Positions 1 through 6,567 of a stretch of DNA of 22,024 bases are shown one piece after another. This DNA comes from CAZYZQ01 sp964652075 (lineage in GTDB: Bacteria > Bacillota > Clostridia > Oscillospirales > Oscillospiraceae), in contig CAZYZQ010000029.1 in the NCBI GenBank assembly GCA_964652075.1, positions 1-22,024 on the forward strand. Reading direction: 5' to 3'. Made by a program: the position numbers and the translations under genes. The number at the start of each line of letters is the position of its first letter. The first letter of the stretch is position 1. The notes under the pieces were generated by a model, which saw only the letters and a list, made by a program, of their open reading frames with translations, did not search any database and had not been told where the DNA came from.

Positions 1-1
1 C

Positions 2-571
2 CTGCTGACCGACTCGCAGGGCAACAAGATGGGCAAGACGGCCGGCAACGCCGTCTGGCTCGATCCGAACAAGACAAGCCCCTACGAGTTCTACCAGTAC
101 TGGCGCAACGTCGGCGACGCGGACGTCATGAAGTGCATCCGCTGGCTGACCTTCCTGCCGCTCGAGCAGATTGACGAGATGGATCACTGGCAGGACGCGC
201 GCATCAACGAGGCCAAGGAAATTCTCGCCTTTGAGCTGACCAAGATGGTTCACGGCGAGGAGGAGGCGCAGAAGGCGCAGAACGCGGCCAGAGCGCTCTT
301 CACCGGCGGCGGGGACGACGCGCATATGCCCACGACCGAACTGACGGCCGACCAGCTCACAGACGGCGCCATCGGGATTATGGATCTGCTGGTGGCCTGC
401 GGCCTGTGCGCCACGAAGAGCGAGGCGCGCCGGCTCGTCCAGCAGGGCGGCATCACCGTCAACGAGAAGAAGATCTCCGATATCGGCGCGCAGTTTGACG
501 AAGCTGCCTTGAAGGAAGGACTGAAGATCCGAAAGGGTAAAAAAGTGTTTCATAGGGCGGTTCTGGCCTGA
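2..571 (+). CDS. tyrS: Tyrosyl-tRNA synthetase, C-terminal part (5' end outside window)
   Basis: Charges tRNA-Tyr with tyrosine in the cytoplasm (class I aminoacyl-tRNA synthetase). The reading frame is open from base 2. It begins LLTDSQGNKMGKTAGNAVWL, which contains the class I KMSKS-type loop as KMGKT, the usual TyrRS form. The fragment ends in an S4-like tRNA-binding domain (about the last 65 residues, from DLLVACGLCATKSEARRLV to the stop). The first Met inside the window (base 29) lies within the KMGKT loop, so it is not the true start. The catalytic Rossmann half is upstream of the window. It ends at a TGA and is followed by a strong hairpin. Identification is secure; the length cannot be judged. 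Confidence 0.95.
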   Translation: MLTDSQGNKMGKTAGNAVWLDPNKTSPYEFYQYWRNVGDADVMKCIRWLTFLPLEQIDEMDHWQDARINEAKEILAFELTKMVHGEEEAQKAQNAARALFTGGGDDAHMPTTELTADQLTDGAIGIMDLLVACGLCATKSEARRLVQQGGITVNEKKISDIGAQFDEAALKEGLKIRKGKKVFHRAVLA

Positions 572-610
572 GCGGCAGACAGCGTTCCCAAGTAAAACGG
601 CGATAAAATA

Positions 611-650
611 CGACCCAGCCAGACATGTCTTGCGTCTGGCTGGGTCGTTT
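611..650 (+). terminator. Intrinsic terminator between convergent tyrS and deoD
   Basis: A 14-bp perfect stem (611-624 pairing with 634-647, GC-rich) with a 9-nt loop is followed by TTT on the plus strand and by TATTTTAT on the minus strand. It lies between the 3' ends of tyrS (plus) and deoD (minus), so it probably terminates both transcripts. Confidence 0.85.
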
Positions 651-658
651 GCTGTTAT

Positions 659-1354
659 TTACGCGATTTCCAGCGCAATCTTCATCATATCGGTGAAACA
701 GGTCTGGCGCTCCTCTGTGCTGCACTCCTCGCCGGTGAGAAGACTGTTGGAGACGGTACAGATGCACAGCGCGTTTTTTTTCAGCCGGGCCGCAACCATG
801 TAGAGCGCGGCGGACTCCATCTCCACGGCAAGCGTACCCATCTTCTGCCAGTCAAGCGTGGAGCTTGCGTCGTCGTAGTAGCGGTCGCTGGAGAGAATGT
901 TCCCCGCGGCGTAGGCGATTCCCATCGTCTCGGCCGCTTCGACAGCCCTGCGGAGGAGAGAAAAGCTCGCTGTCGGCGCATACTGACCGGGCAGCGAGAA
1001 CTGCGCGGCGTAGTTCGAGTCGGTACTCGCGCTCATGCCGAATACGACGCTGCGCAGGGGCACAGTTGGGCTGATGGCGCCGGCCGTGCCGATGCGGATG
1101 ATATTTTCCACGTCGTAGAACGAGAACAACTCGTGCGCATACAGGCCGATGGAGGGCATCCCCATGCCGCTTGCCATCACGGAGACGCGTTTACCGTGAT
1201 ACAGGCCGGTGTAGCCCTGAATACCGCGCACGTTGTTCACAAGCACGGCGTTTTCAAAAAATGACTCTGCGATAAATTTTGCGCGCAGCGGGTCGCCGGG
1301 CATCAGAACGGTGGGGGCGAAATCGCCGCGGTTTGCACTGTTGTGTGGGGTCAT
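659..1354 (-). CDS. deoD: Purine nucleoside phosphorylase, DeoD (hexameric) type, with Asn at the catalytic Asp position
   Basis: Phosphorolysis of purine (deoxy)nucleosides to base and pentose-1-phosphate; cytosolic salvage enzyme. The 231-aa product matches the hexameric family in length and motifs: TPH at the N-terminus, MPGDPLRAK (phosphate site), GMGMPSIGLYAHEL, RIGTAGAI, VEMESAALY (178-186) and ERQTCFTDMMKIALE at the C-terminus. The start at 1354 is chosen because AGGAGG lies just upstream and TPH follows the Met, as in family members; an upstream Met at 1405 would add 17 poorly conserved residues. Residue 203 (codon 746-748) is Asn, within TVSNS, where the family has the catalytic Asp of TVSDH. 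The neighbouring Arg216 is kept. A predicted promoter overlaps the upstream ribU terminator. Confidence 0.93.
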   Translation of the reverse strand: MTPHNSANRGDFAPTVLMPGDPLRAKFIAESFFENAVLVNNVRGIQGYTGLYHGKRVSVMASGMGMPSIGLYAHELFSFYDVENIIRIGTAGAISPTVPLRSVVFGMSASTDSNYAAQFSLPGQYAPTASFSLLRRAVEAAETMGIAYAAGNILSSDRYYDDASSTLDWQKMGTLAVEMESAALYMVAARLKKNALCICTVSNSLLTGEECSTEERQTCFTDMMKIALEIA

Positions 1355-1376
1355 ATTGAAAGCCTCCTTTTTCCAC

Positions 1377-1405
1377 AGTATAGCACGAAAAAAGCCGCTT
1401 CGCAA
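1377..1405 (-). promoter_or_regulatory. Predicted sigma-A promoter of deoD, overlapping the ribU terminator
   Basis: Read on the minus strand: TTGCGA (1405-1400), a 17-bp spacer, then TATACT (1382-1377) with an extended TGC just before it. The ATG of deoD is about 22 bp downstream of the -10. The -35 lies in the loop and descending arm of the ribU terminator hairpin. Confidence 0.65.
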
Positions 1406-1417
1406 CGGCGAAACGGC
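1388..1417 (-). terminator. Intrinsic terminator of ribU
   Basis: On the minus strand, GCCGTTTCGC, loop CGTT, GCGAAGCGGC (10 bp with one G-T pair; 1417-1394) is followed by six T's (1393-1388). It lies 11 bp after the ribU stop codon. Confidence 0.85.
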
Positions 1418-1428
1418 TCACAGCCGGC

Positions 1429-2112
1429 TTAAAGAACGTCAAGCAGCACAAGAAAGAGGAGCGTAAACGTTGCCACGACCAGCACGGCTGCAATCAGCAG
1501 CCCGGCGCGGAAGTGCGCGGTTTCATTCTCAGACTTCGGCAGCAGGCGCGCGGCGCGCAGTGCGCCGACAAGAGGCTTATAGAGCAGCAGCGTCAGGCCG
1601 GTATTGATGCCGCTCTTGACAAGGTTAAACGGCAGGATCACCGTCGGCAGCATGGCCGCGACAAAAGCGCGCGGGGCGCCGAGATAGAACGGCGTGATCA
1701 CGTAGTTCCACAGCAGCATCATGACGGTCATACAGACCATACCGGCTACGAGACCGAGAATAGCCCCCTTCATGCTGCGCGCTTTTTTATAGATCAGGGC
1801 GGCGGGAAGGGCGAAAGCGCAGGTAGATACGACATTCATCAGAAAGCCGTACAGGCCGGTGGAGGAAATTGTAAACATCTCGATCAGCGAGGAGACGATG
1901 GAGATGAAGGCCGCAGCGATCGGGCCGTAGATGAACCCGCCGATGGCGACAACGGCGTCCTTCGGGTCATAGCTCAAAAAGCCCTGCACAGCGGGGATGA
2001 CCTGGCTGAGCAGCGCGGCCACATAGGCCAGCGCGCAGAGCATGGCGGTGACGACGAGACGCTGCGTCGTCATGGAACGGGAGGTGGGTTTTGCGAGCGT
2101 TTTGGTTGACAT
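1429..2112 (-). CDS. ribU: ECF transporter riboflavin-binding S component
   Basis: Substrate-binding membrane subunit of an energy-coupling-factor transporter for riboflavin; the shared EcfAA'T energising module is not in this window. The 227-aa protein is strongly hydrophobic, with about six membrane segments (for example LVVTAMLCALAYVAALLSQV and GAILGLVAGMVCMTVMMLLW). It has the RibU-like stretch YDPKDAVVAIGGFIYGP after the first segment and NYVITPFYLGAPR later. The start at 2112 is chosen because AAGGGG lies upstream and the longer frame (to 2253) would translate through the riboswitch. The FMN riboswitch in its leader independently supports riboflavin as substrate. The gene is transcribed alone and ends at a terminator. 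Confidence 0.92.
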   Translation of the reverse strand: MSTKTLAKPTSRSMTTQRLVVTAMLCALAYVAALLSQVIPAVQGFLSYDPKDAVVAIGGFIYGPIAAAFISIVSSLIEMFTISSTGLYGFLMNVVSTCAFALPAALIYKKARSMKGAILGLVAGMVCMTVMMLLWNYVITPFYLGAPRAFVAAMLPTVILPFNLVKSGINTGLTLLLYKPLVGALRAARLLPKSENETAHFRAGLLIAAVLVVATFTLLFLVLLDVL

Positions 2113-2130
2113 AGGGCATTTCCCCTTATA

Positions 2131-2169
2131 ATAAATTAACACCTGAAAGACAAATGCCTTCCAGGTGTT
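2131..2169 (-). terminator. Riboswitch expression-platform terminator hairpin
   Basis: On the minus strand a 14-bp stem including G-T pairs (2169-2156 with 2151-2138, loop ATTT) is followed by AATTTATT. It sits between the FMN aptamer and the ribU start codon, where the FMN-stabilised terminator is expected. The U-run is interrupted, so termination may be partial. Confidence 0.65.
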
Positions 2170-2198
2170 ACATTTACATGGGAAAAATGCAAACACAT

Positions 2199-2310
2199 CT
2201 TCTTCCATCCAGACTATACTGTTGGTCCCGGAGTTGCGCCGGGTCAGCCTCAAAATGAGGGTCGCGGACTGTACCGCCAGTGGGGAATTGCACCCCGCCC
2301 TGAAGACATC
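2199..2310 (-). promoter_or_regulatory. FMN riboswitch (RFN element) upstream of ribU
   Basis: Read on the minus strand, the region carries the hallmark RFN blocks in order: GGGCGGGGTGCAATTCCCCA, CTGGCGGTA, AGTCCGCGACCC, a hairpin ACCCGGCGCAACTCCGGGA, and CAACAGTATAGTCTGGATGG followed by AGAAGATG. These are the conserved aptamer segments that bind flavin mononucleotide. High FMN is expected to switch off ribU through the downstream hairpin. Confidence 0.95.
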
Positions 2311-2329
2311 ACATTCAGTTGTCGTGACT

Positions 2330-2357
2330 ATTGTAGCACATCATTTTGAAATTGCAA
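2330..2357 (-). promoter_or_regulatory. Predicted promoter of the FMN riboswitch-ribU transcript
   Basis: On the minus strand: TTGCAA (2357-2352), a 16-bp spacer, TACAAT (2335-2330) with extended TGC directly before it. Predicted initiation is about 10-15 bp before the FMN aptamer, as expected for an RFN leader. Confidence 0.75.
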
Positions 2358-2380
2358 GGGGGAATTTTTCATGCTATACT
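2352..2380 (+). promoter_or_regulatory. Possible plus-strand promoter sharing the palindromic -35
   Basis: TTGCAA (2352-2357) is its own reverse complement. On the plus strand it is followed after 17 bp by TATACT (2375-2380) with extended TGC. A transcript from here would run antisense to the DUF4830-like gene and towards rsuA. This is sequence pattern only. Confidence 0.4.
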
Positions 2381-2917
2381 GTCAGAAGGAAGATTGGCGT
2401 CCGTACCCTCCTGTGTGGGTGCTGCGGGATCCGGCGCGGCGTCCTGCGTTTTGGATGCAAAGCCGGAGATTCCGCCACCCTCCCACTGGCAGCAGACATC
2501 GCCGCCGATAATTCGGTTTTTGTAGATCAGCAGCGTCGCGTGTACTTCACCGCGCGCGTCCGGGTAGTTCGTAACCTGATAGACATACTGTGTCGCATCC
2601 TTGCCTGCGTAGTCCGCAAGATGGAACCCCTGCGATTCCTGTAGCGCAAGGTATTGCCGCAGAACTTCGTTCTGCTCTTCCGGAATGTGGACGGTCTGGG
2701 TGTTGATCGGCTCTGTTTCCGCCTCCCAGCCGTAGGCGGAGAGGAACGCCAGACGGTCCTCGTTCGAGGAGATATCTGTGACGCGGACGCCCTCCGGCGT
2801 TTCAGCTTTTCCGCTGCCGCGCACCAGCAGCACCAGCACGACAACCAGTGCGGCCGCGGCGAGCACGGCCAGTGCAACCTTTCGCTTTGAGACCTTTGCT
2901 GTAAAAATCATCATCAT
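2369..2917 (-). CDS. Membrane-anchored DUF4830-like protein
   Basis: Function unknown. The product (about 182 aa) has a short basic N-terminus, one membrane segment (VALAVLAAAALVVVLVLLV) and a soluble, probably extracytoplasmic domain. The motifs LAFLSAYGWE, VHIPEEQNEVLRQYLALQ, GFHLADYAGK, YVYQVTNYP and LLIYKNRIIGGDVC resemble the DUF4830 family of Clostridia; this is recognised from memory, not from a search. The C-terminal about 30 residues are Pro/Asp/Thr-rich and look disordered. The start is ambiguous: GTG at 2923 and ATGs at 2917, 2914 and 2911 are all in frame. A GGGG run overlaps the GTG, which makes one of the ATGs more likely. It is divergent from rsuA, with about 70 bp between them. 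Confidence 0.8.
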   Translation of the reverse strand: MMMIFTAKVSKRKVALAVLAAAALVVVLVLLVRGSGKAETPEGVRVTDISSNEDRLAFLSAYGWEAETEPINTQTVHIPEEQNEVLRQYLALQESQGFHLADYAGKDATQYVYQVTNYPDARGEVHATLLIYKNRIIGGDVCCQWEGGGISGFASKTQDAAPDPAAPTQEGTDANLPSDSIA

Positions 2918-2944
2918 TGTCACCCCGCAGAGAATTCGTACTAC
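2917..2944 (+). promoter_or_regulatory. Weak candidate promoter for the pseudouridine synthase gene
   Basis: TTGTCA (2917-2922), 16 bp, TACTAC (2939-2944), about 40 bp upstream of the ATG at 2986. It overlaps the start region of the divergent DUF4830-like gene. The -10 match is poor. Confidence 0.3.
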
Positions 2945-2985
2945 AGCGTATTCACGCGTGTGGAAAAATAGACCGGAGGTTCCGT

Positions 2986-3714
2986 ATGGTAAGATTGGAC
3001 AAGCTTCTCTCCGATGCAGGCATCGCCTCGCGGAAGGAGCTGAAGGAGATGATCCGCGCCGGGCGCGTTTCGGTGAATGGCGCTGTCATCCTGCGGCCGG
3101 AGGAGAAGGTGGACGAGGTGGCCGAGGTCTGCGTGGATGGCGCGCCTGTGCGCCGCAGGCGCCGGATTGTGGCGATGCTACACAAGCCGGCCGGCTACGT
3201 GACCTCGACGGACGATCCGCGCGATCCCACGGTGATGGAGCTGCTTCCGCCGGAATACCGGGCGATGGAGCTGTTTCCGGCCGGGCGGCTCGATAAGGAA
3301 ACGGAGGGGCTGCTGATTTTGACGAACGACGGCGCGCTTGCGCACCGCCTGATCTCGCCGAAGCACTGTGTCGAAAAAATCTATTATGCGGAGCACGAAG
3401 GTGAGGCAGGCCCGGAGGACCGGAAGGCGTTTGCAGACGGGCTGGTACTCGCCGACGGGCTGCACTGTCTGCCGGCAGAGCTTGAACCGCTCGGCCCTGG
3501 GAGAAGCAGAATCACGGTGATGGAGGGGAAGTACCATCAGGTGCGCCGGATGATGGCGTCACGCGGGCTGCATGTGTCATATCTCAGGCGCGTACAGGAG
3601 GGCAGCGTTTTATTGGGCGATTTGCCGAAAGGTACACTGCGCGAGCTCTCCGACGCGGAAATTGTTGCGCTTTTCCCAAAAAACCGCGAAAAAACTGTGA
3701 AAAATGCCCAATAG
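2986..3714 (+). CDS. RsuA/RluB-family rRNA pseudouridine synthase
   Basis: Converts a uridine in ribosomal RNA to pseudouridine. The 242-aa product has an N-terminal S4 RNA-binding domain (about residues 2-50: VRLDKLLSDAGIASRKELKE). A catalytic domain follows, with the family motif AGRLDKETEGLLILTND, in which Asp103 is the predicted nucleophile. It also has HKPAGYVTSTDDP and the C-terminal GKYHQVRRMMASRGLHV typical of RsuA/RluB/RluE/RluF. The start at 2986 has GGAGG 7 bp upstream; the frame extends back to 2917 but those residues are outside the conserved domain. Which rRNA position it modifies (16S U516 or a 23S site) cannot be told from sequence alone. The next gene downstream has its own promoter. 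Confidence 0.93.
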   Translation: MVRLDKLLSDAGIASRKELKEMIRAGRVSVNGAVILRPEEKVDEVAEVCVDGAPVRRRRRIVAMLHKPAGYVTSTDDPRDPTVMELLPPEYRAMELFPAGRLDKETEGLLILTNDGALAHRLISPKHCVEKIYYAEHEGEAGPEDRKAFADGLVLADGLHCLPAELEPLGPGRSRITVMEGKYHQVRRMMASRGLHVSYLRRVQEGSVLLGDLPKGTLRELSDAEIVALFPKNREKTVKNAQ

Positions 3715-3766
3715 GAATTTTCAACAAATTTCAAGGGGATTTTTGAAATAAAATGTCTCAAAAGAC

Positions 3767-3795
3767 TTGAAAAATCCACAAAGAAGCGGTACAAT
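3767..3795 (+). promoter_or_regulatory. Sigma-A promoter of the PucR-type regulator gene
   Basis: TTGAAA (3767-3772), exactly 17 bp, TACAAT (3790-3795), in an AT-rich intergenic stretch about 50 bp before the start codon. This is a close match to consensus and may also drive the ftsEX module. Confidence 0.8.
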
Positions 3796-3844
3796 TTATA
3801 TGGTTATTTGTGCATTGCGATTCACAGAAAGAGGAGAGTCAGAT

Positions 3845-4942
3845 ATGTCGATTCGTGTTTTTCAGAGTGTTCTTGTGCAAATGAAAGATGCCACCGATCG
3901 GATGATCGGCGTCGTGGATTCCGAGGGCAGCGTCATTGCCTGCACGGATACCGCCATAATCGGCACAAAGTGGGACAGCGTTGTGGTGAAACTCAACAAT
4001 ACGACGGACCCTGTTGTGATCATTGACAAAAAGACGTTTAAGCCGTTGGCAAGCTGGAGCGCCAGCTTCGACTACGCCGTTTTTGCCGCCGGTGACGACG
4101 AGATTGCCCACAGCTTCTGTGTCATGGCGTTTGTTGCGCTCAGCGGCGCCAAGGCCTACTATGAGGAGAAGCACGACAAGGCTACGTTCGTAAAGAATAT
4201 CATTACGGACAATATTCTGCCCGGAGATATCTATATCCGCGCCAAGGAGCTGCACTTCGCAACCGATACGCCGCGCGTTGTGTTCCTTGTTCGCCAGCTG
4301 GAGCATGCGGATGTGGCGGCCGTCGACGTTCTGCAGAGCCTGTTTTCGGATAAGCAGCAGGAGTTTGTCATCAGCATCAACGAGACGGATATCGCCGTCG
4401 TCAAGCAGGTTTCCGCCAACGTGGAGAACGCGGAGCTCAATAAAATCGCGCAGAATATCGAGCAGACGGTCAAGGCCGAGCTGTTTATCAAGACAATCAT
4501 CGGCGTCGGCACCGTCGCGAACCACCTGCGCAAGCTCTCCGACTCTTATAAAGCCGCGCAGACCGCGATCGAGGTCGGAAAGGTCTTTGAAACAGAGAAG
4601 ACCGTCATGAACTACGACAACCTCGGCATCGGCCGCCTGATCTATCAGCTCCCGACGACCCTGTGTGAGATCTTCCTGTCTGAGGTTTTCAAGAAGAGTT
4701 CCATCGAGTCGCTCGATCAGGAGACGCTCTTTACGATTAACAAGTTCTTTGAGAACAATCTGAACGTGTCTGAGACATCCCGCAAGCTCTTTGTGCATCG
4801 CAACACGCTGGTCTATCGGCTGGAGAAGATCAAGAAGCTCACCGGCCTCGATCTGCACGAGTTTGACGACGCCATTATCTTCAAAGTTGCGTTGATGGTA
4901 AAGAAATATTTGAATTCGAGAGATAACAAGGCCGGCATCTGA
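3845..4942 (+). CDS. PucR/CdaR-type helix-turn-helix transcriptional regulator
   Basis: DNA-binding regulator of 365 aa. The N-terminal region (about 1-130: MIGVVDSEGSVIACTDTAIIGTKWD) resembles a small ligand-sensing domain of the PAS/GAF or diacid-sensor kind. The middle (about 135-285) looks like the GGDEF-like linker domain of this family. The C-terminus has the PucR-type HTH (about 295-360): NVSETSRKLFVHRNTLVYRL then EKIKKLTGLDL. The start at 3845 follows GAGGAG; an upstream in-frame codon at 3767 lies on the promoter. It sits 42 bp upstream of ftsE on the same strand, separated by a hairpin, so it may be co-transcribed with the division genes or control them. The ligand is unknown. Confidence 0.88.
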   Translation: MSIRVFQSVLVQMKDATDRMIGVVDSEGSVIACTDTAIIGTKWDSVVVKLNNTTDPVVIIDKKTFKPLASWSASFDYAVFAAGDDEIAHSFCVMAFVALSGAKAYYEEKHDKATFVKNIITDNILPGDIYIRAKELHFATDTPRVVFLVRQLEHADVAAVDVLQSLFSDKQQEFVISINETDIAVVKQVSANVENAELNKIAQNIEQTVKAELFIKTIIGVGTVANHLRKLSDSYKAAQTAIEVGKVFETEKTVMNYDNLGIGRLIYQLPTTLCEIFLSEVFKKSSIESLDQETLFTINKFFENNLNVSETSRKLFVHRNTLVYRLEKIKKLTGLDLHEFDDAIIFKVALMVKKYLNSRDNKAGI

Positions 4943-4956
4943 GCAGATTGCCGGCC
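4930..4956 (+). repeat. Hairpin spanning the regulator stop codon, before ftsE
   Basis: GGCCGGC (4930-4936) pairs with GCCGGCC (4950-4956). Inside, ATCT (4937-4940) pairs with AGAT (4945-4948), with loop GAGC (4941-4944) and one bulged T. The TGA stop (4940-4942) is in the loop region. No T-run follows, so this is not a standard intrinsic terminator; it could act as an mRNA stabiliser, a processing site or partial attenuator. Confidence 0.6.
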
Positions 4957-4984
4957 GCCCATGTGTTCTCCCTGGAGGGATCTT

Positions 4985-5662
4985 ATGATTGAACTGAAAA
5001 ATGTTACCGAGTCCTACGAGCCGGGCACACACGCGCTGCGGAATGTGTCGCTGAAGGTCGAAGACGGCGAGTTTGTATTTCTGGTCGGCCCGTCCGGCGC
5101 GGGAAAATCGACCATTATCAAGCTGCTGACAGCCGAGCTGCTGCCGACGAACGGCAGCGTGTTCGTGAATGGATATAACATGGAGCGGATGCGCCGTTCC
5201 AAGATCCCCTATATGCGCCGCACCATCGGCGTCATCTTTCAGGACTTCCGCCTGATTGATAACAAAACAGTCTATGAAAACGTCGCGTTTGCCATGCGTG
5301 TGACGGGCGCGTCGGCCAAGCAGATCCGCCAGCGCGTCCCATATGTGCTGGAGCTGGTCGGATTGGAGAACAAAAGCCGCCGCCATCCGCACGAGTTGTC
5401 CGGCGGTGAGCAGCAGCGTGTCGCCATCGCGCGGGCGCTGGTCAACAACCCCAAGATGATCATCGCAGACGAGCCGACCGGCAACCTTGACCCGGCCCGT
5501 TCGCTTGAAATTATGATGCTGCTTGAGCAGATTAATGCGCTGGGAACGACCGTCATGGTGGTTACCCACGAAAAGGAGCTGGTCAACCGCTTCTCCAAAC
5601 GCGTCATTGCCATCGACGAGGGCGCGATTATCAGCGACGGAATGGACGGATACTATCTATGA
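4985..5662 (+). CDS. ftsE: Cell division ABC transporter ATP-binding protein FtsE
   Basis: ATPase partner of FtsX; drives conformational changes that activate wall hydrolases at the division site or sidewall. The 225-aa protein has Walker A GPSGAGKS (35-42), the Q-loop (VIFQDFRLI, about 83-91), ABC signature LSGGE (138-142), Walker B IIADE (159-163) followed by PTGNLD, and a switch His in VTHEKEL. The start at 4985 has GGAGGG just upstream. The stop overlaps the ftsX start as ATGA, indicating translational coupling. The gene order ftsE-ftsX-M23 hydrolase strongly supports the assignment over a generic LolD-like ATPase. Confidence 0.95.
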   Translation: MIELKNVTESYEPGTHALRNVSLKVEDGEFVFLVGPSGAGKSTIIKLLTAELLPTNGSVFVNGYNMERMRRSKIPYMRRTIGVIFQDFRLIDNKTVYENVAFAMRVTGASAKQIRQRVPYVLELVGLENKSRRHPHELSGGEQQRVAIARALVNNPKMIIADEPTGNLDPARSLEIMMLLEQINALGTTVMVVTHEKELVNRFSKRVIAIDEGAIISDGMDGYYL

Positions 5663-6555
5663 AACGCAATAATATTGGATATCTTTTCAAAGAGGGCGTC
5701 CGCGGCATTTTCCTGCATGGGCTGATGTCCTTTGCCGCCATCTGTGTGACGGTTGCCTGTATGGTGATTATGGGCACGTTTGCGCTTGTCATTCTCAATA
5801 TGAATGAGCTCATCATCTCGCAGGAGAATGAACTGGAGATCCTCGCCTTTGTGGACGAAACGTACCCGGAGGCGCAGGCCAGAAGTGTCGGCTCGCAGAT
5901 CAATATGATCCCCAATGTCGCAAATGCGACGTTTGTTACGCGCCAGGAGGCGCTCGATAACTTTATTGCAAAGCAGAACGACGCGGCGCTGTTTGAAGGG
6001 CTCGACGCATCCACCTTCCGCGACCGGTTCGTTGTCACACTTGTCAACAACGATCAGATGCAGGATACGGCCGCACAGCTGCGCGAGATTGAGGGGATTG
6101 CGGACGTGGAGGTGGAGAAGCCCTACGCGCTTGCCAAGGGCTTTGCAACGCTCCAACAGATTCTGCGCGTTGTCTCGACAATCATCATCGCCGTTTTGCT
6201 GGTCGTTTCACTGCTGATTATCTCCAATACGGTCAAGCTTGCCCTGTATGACAGGAAAGAAGAGATCGCCATTATGCGCATGGTCGGCGCGACGAGCGGC
6301 TTCATTCGCTGGCCGTATGTGATCGAGGGACTGATTATCGGCATTGTCGCCGCTGCCGCCGCATTCTTTATTGAATGGGGACTGTATGACCTTGTTGTGG
6401 TGCGGGTGCAGCGTATGGACACGATGCGGATGTTTGTCAATCTGGTGCCGTTTGCGGATGTCAGAGTGATGTTCGGCGGCGCATGTCTCATCACAGGATT
6501 CCTTGTCGGTGTATTCGGCAGCCTGATGTCGATCCGCAAGTTCCTGAAGGTCTAA
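5659..6555 (+). CDS. ftsX: Cell division permease-like protein FtsX
   Basis: Integral membrane partner of FtsE; passes ATPase signals to extracellular wall hydrolases rather than moving a substrate. The 298-aa protein has the FtsX arrangement. TM1 is at about 17-42 (GLMSFAAICVTVACMVIMG). A large extracellular loop follows (about 45-165; EILAFVDETYPEAQARSVGS onward). Three further membrane segments end the protein (IIIAVLLVVSLLIISNTV; YVIEGLIIGIVAAAAAFFIE; GACLITGFLVGVFGSLMS). The cytoplasmic YDRKEEIAIMRMVGAT between TM2 and TM3 is characteristic. It overlaps ftsE by 4 bp and is followed 12 bp later by the M23 protein gene. Confidence 0.95.
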   Translation: MKRNNIGYLFKEGVRGIFLHGLMSFAAICVTVACMVIMGTFALVILNMNELIISQENELEILAFVDETYPEAQARSVGSQINMIPNVANATFVTRQEALDNFIAKQNDAALFEGLDASTFRDRFVVTLVNNDQMQDTAAQLREIEGIADVEVEKPYALAKGFATLQQILRVVSTIIIAVLLVVSLLIISNTVKLALYDRKEEIAIMRMVGATSGFIRWPYVIEGLIIGIVAAAAAFFIEWGLYDLVVVRVQRMDTMRMFVNLVPFADVRVMFGGACLITGFLVGVFGSLMSIRKFLKV

Positions 6556-6567
6556 AAGGAGCGTTCT

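Noticed and set aside
1513..2109. A 198-aa plus-strand frame opposite ribU
   Set aside because: Low-complexity His/Arg/Gln-rich translation with no ribosome binding site; it mirrors the hydrophobic codons of ribU.
2165..2644. Plus-strand 159-aa frame over the riboswitch
   Set aside because: It reads through the FMN aptamer in antisense, with no ribosome binding site and no family features.
3730..3747. Small TTTCAA/TTGAAA inverted repeat after the pseudouridine synthase gene
   Set aside because: Only 6 AT-rich base pairs with a large loop; too weak to call a terminator.
3839..5569. A 576-aa open frame on the minus strand opposite the PucR-type regulator and ftsE
   Set aside because: It is antisense to two well-supported genes and shows no family motif; long antisense frames are common at this GC content.
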